DNA from: a virus
Virus record (IMG/VR): IMGVR_UViG_3300030118_006426
Location: 1 to 21,779 of that record
DNA: 21,779 bases
Reading direction: 5' to 3' (one strand)
Position numbers and translations under genes: made by a program. Position 1 is the stretch's first letter. Each line of letters begins with the position of its first letter. Positions 19,834 through 21,779 of the stretch are shown here, piece after piece. The notes beneath the pieces are model-generated. The model saw only the letters and a list, made by a program, of their open reading frames with translations, had not been told where the DNA came from and ran no database searches.

Positions 19834-20235
19834 TCAGCCTAAAGCAAGAATTAATGCAATTTGATCGGTAAAGTCTGTAGTACTAGCAGATAATGTACCG
19901 TTTATTGTGACATTACCTGGAATAGTTACAGAACCATTTGAATCTATTGTAAGACGGCTAACTCCTCCAGTAACTAAAGATATGTTGTCAGCTGATGGAC
20001 TTATTAATCCTGTATTTGGATCCCCTTGAAATTTTAAAGAACAATTAGAAACAGATCCTAAACCTAAAGCAGAATTTGATCCATCTTGTCTTAATAAAGG
20101 AAATCCACCATTTGTTATTGCATCATGAATAACAACAGTTCTTATCGAGGTATCAACAGTAACCTCACCATCAGCACCTTTAAAACTTGAATGCTCGGCT
20201 GTTGTTCCTCTTCTAAATTGGACTTGGGTTGACAT
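19834..20235 (-). CDS. Fibre protein with Mtd_N-like head domain
   Basis: 133 residues. The N-terminal QFRRGTTAEHSSFKGADGEV, then TVDTSIRTVVIHDAITNGGF, resembles the N-terminal domain of the Bordetella phage major tropism determinant (Mtd_N, PF18454), used to attach receptor-binding proteins. The remainder (LKFQGDPNTGLISPSADNIS, SRLTIDSNGSVTIPGNVTIN) is repetitive beta structure typical of fibre shafts, ending DQIALILALG. The gene at 20240 ends in a similar ATAIAVALG, suggesting a shared C-terminal cap. Confidence 0.75.
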   Translation of the reverse strand: MSTQVQFRRGTTAEHSSFKGADGEVTVDTSIRTVVIHDAITNGGFPLLRQDGSNSALGLGSVSNCSLKFQGDPNTGLISPSADNISLVTGGVSRLTIDSNGSVTIPGNVTINGTLSASTTDFTDQIALILALG

Positions 20236-20239
20236 AATA

Positions 20240-21779
20240 CTATCCTAAAGCCACTGCTATTGCGGTAGCAAAGCTCTCCGTTGCAAAAGCAGTCGGCATA
20301 TTAATTGTAACTTTGTTACCTGTTGCAGCTGTTGTGATGTTTGTTCCTCCTTCTATATTTAGAGCTTCAGAATCTAAATCAATCGCAATTGATCCTGAAT
20401 CTCCTGTAACATCTAAATCTTCAGCTGTAATTTGAGCATCGACATATGCTTTAATACTTTGCTGAGATGCGACCTTTGTGTCTGAGTTACTAGCAAAATT
20501 ATCTTCATCTAAAAATGCACTACCACTTATTCCTGTATTTAAAACTGGACTTGTTAAAGTTTTATTTGTTAATGTTTGACTTTCTCCTAATAAAACTAAG
20601 GTATCACTAGCATTTGGAACAGTAAGAGTTCTAGTAGTGCTTGTAGCAATTCCTGAAGCGTCAAAAGCTACTTGTTTTGTAGTATCAGTATTATCAATAA
20701 CTCTAAAACCGTTTGCCTTTGCAACAACAGCATCAGATGTTAATGATGTTATTCCAGTCAAAGTTGTAACACTACTTCCAAGAGCAACCGCTGAACTACC
20801 AATTGTAACTGTGCTATTAGCAAGATTACTGTTAGCGATTGAAGATGCAGTAGTAAGAACAGTTCCTGTCTCGGCTGGGAGAGTTATGGTTACATCCGCA
20901 GTCGATGCAGGTCCTTTAAGTGTTGCAGAATTTGTTCCATTATCAGTATCTTCTTTAAAAATTATGCTGCCAGCAGAAGCAGAAGATCCTGTAAGAACTG
21001 GTGCAGTAAGACTTTTATTTGTTAAAGTTTCTGTTCCTGTTGTAGAAACTAATGTGGCATTTGAAACAGCAGTATTAAATTGAGCAAAGGTTCCAGTTAA
21101 AGTATTATTCGCTAAATTTACAGATTTATTTGTTAGAGTCTCAGATCCTGTTGTAGAAACTAAAGTTGCATCAGTAACAGCAGTATTGAACTGGGCAAGA
21201 GTTCCCGATATTGTATTTGATCCAAGAGCTAAAGTTTTATTCGTAAGAGTTACTGAATTATTTAAAGTTACTGGATAAACAATATCGCTTGTTAAGGCAA
21301 CTGTTCCAGCTGCATCAGGAAAAGTTATAGTGCGGTCGGCAGTTGGATCTGTAACAGCTAAAGTTGTTTCAAAGTCATTAGCTGTGGCTCCTTCAAAAAC
21401 TATTTGTCCACTAGCAATTGTTATTGCATTTGCAGCATCAGCAACACCAGATATTAATGTTGTAGAGGCTAAAGATGTTAATCCTGTAAATGTTCCTTGA
21501 GTGGCTCCAAGAGCAACTGCAGTACTTCCAATAGTTATATCATCATTTGCTAATTGAGAATTAGGTATTGCACTAGTTCCTAAAACTCCAGTAGAAGAGT
21601 TATATGTTAATCCATTTCCAGACGCAACACTAATTGAACCTCTAGCTCTTGTGTTTGTAAAATATTGATTTGAACCCTCACTTAAATCTGAAGTACTATT
21701 TCCAGCAAAATCTAATTTATCAGAAGATGAATTCAACTCCTGAAAAAGACCAGAAACAAGTACTAATGCCTTCCTAGTT
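20240..21779 (-). CDS. Long tail fibre protein, N terminus beyond the window
   Basis: At least 513 residues are visible and the frame is open to the right edge, reading TRKALVLVSGLFQELNSSSD before the TTG at 21736, so that TTG is not the true start. Recognisable elements: FTNTRARGSISVASGNGL, ANDFETTLAVTDPTADRTIT followed by FPDAAGTV, and three to four copies of ETLTNKSL-like motifs. Two fused copies of a longer block begin IPNSQLAND and IANSNLANS, and a C-terminal TKVASQQSIKAYVDAQI leads to the closing ATAIAVALG. This is a trimeric fibre shaft of the type found in T4-like cyanophages. The bias toward Thr/Ser/Asn is strong. Confidence 0.82.
   Translation of the reverse strand, partial: TRKALVLVSGLFQELNSSSDKLDFAGNSTSDLSEGSNQYFTNTRARGSISVASGNGLTYNSSTGVLGTSAIPNSQLANDDITIGSTAVALGATQGTFTGLTSLASTTLISGVADAANAITIASGQIVFEGATANDFETTLAVTDPTADRTITFPDAAGTVALTSDIVYPVTLNNSVTLTNKTLALGSNTISGTLAQFNTAVTDATLVSTTGSETLTNKSVNLANNTLTGTFAQFNTAVSNATLVSTTGTETLTNKSLTAPVLTGSSASAGSIIFKEDTDNGTNSATLKGPASTADVTITLPAETGTVLTTASSIANSNLANSTVTIGSSAVALGSSVTTLTGITSLTSDAVVAKANGFRVIDNTDTTKQVAFDASGIATSTTRTLTVPNASDTLVLLGESQTLTNKTLTSPVLNTGISGSAFLDEDNFASNSDTKVASQQSIKAYVDAQITAEDLDVTGDSGSIAIDLDSEALNIEGGTNITTAATGNKVTINMPTAFATESFATAIAVALG
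21032..21253 (-). repeat. Tandem 37-residue (111-base) repeat in tail fibre
   Basis: Two adjacent copies encode T-L-T-N-K-x-x-x-L-x-x-N-T-x-x-G-T-x-A-Q-F-N-T-A-V-x-x-A-T-L-V-S-T-T-G; a third begins at about 21031 but stops after ETLTNKSL. The copies differ at many codons, so the duplication is old at the DNA level. Repeats of this type lengthen the fibre shaft. Confidence 0.6.

Noticed and set aside
20637-21083. 148-codon plus-strand ORF
   Set aside because: Long only because the repetitive Thr/Ser-rich fibre code lacks stops on the opposite strand; product is repetitive Val/Ala/Leu.
21734-21736. TTG as the start of the long tail fibre
   Set aside because: The frame stays open upstream to the window edge with a typical fibre sequence (TRKALVLVSGLFQEL), so the true start lies outside.

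Overview
The window is AT-rich phage DNA. It most resembles the accessory and tail-fibre part of a marine cyanophage (a T4-like myovirus of Prochlorococcus/Synechococcus or a close relative). The reasons are the many short MSTLKVN-type fibre/adhesin proteins, tail-fibre-chaperone-like proteins, a 2OG-Fe(II) prolyl-hydroxylase-like enzyme, a DUF6321-type basic protein, a Dps-like ferritin, a phage HNH endonuclease and an NblA-like protein. Many hypothetical proteins also match families I remember as recurrent in T4-like cyanophages; that is recollection, not a search. No capsid, terminase, polymerase or photosystem gene lies in the window, so assignment to lineage and host remains inference.

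Layout. Bases 1-1753 (minus strand) hold a fibre-protein fragment, a tail-assembly-chaperone-like protein, an adhesin-like protein and two small proteins. Bases 1754-2191 are a non-coding divergent control region with several inverted repeats and a good sigma70-type promoter (TTGCCA-17-TATACT) for a plus-strand pair: a double HNH-like/HTH protein and a coupled beta-rich protein. Bases 3984-4708 (minus) encode a Pro/Gln-rich protein and a 43-residue membrane peptide. From 4776 to 7248 (plus) there is a tightly overlapping set ending in a Dam-like protein, then an Nmad1/MazG-like protein and a small ORF. Bases 7142-8723 (minus) carry a GH24-like lysozyme, a beta-rich protein, the NblA-like protein and two mutually overlapping small ORFs. 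The hydroxylase (8772-9566, plus) is followed by minus-strand genes for DUF6321, Dps, HNH and several small, membrane or holin-like proteins (9567-12441). Three plus-strand genes for exported proteins (12512-14136) interrupt the minus strand.

From 14108 to the right edge everything is on the minus strand: two membrane proteins, then a densely packed run of about a dozen fibre, adhesin and chaperone genes. They are transcribed leftward from a long repeat-bearing tail fibre whose N terminus lies beyond the window.

Working together: the minus strand is mostly virion, adsorption and lysis functions, probably late genes. The plus-strand islands carry regulators, DNA-modification-like enzymes, a hydroxylase and secreted proteins, several of them with sigma70-like promoters. 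Plus islands meet minus genes tail-to-tail with overlapping stop codons and no visible terminators. No tRNA, CRISPR array, insertion sequence or convincing rho-independent terminator was seen.
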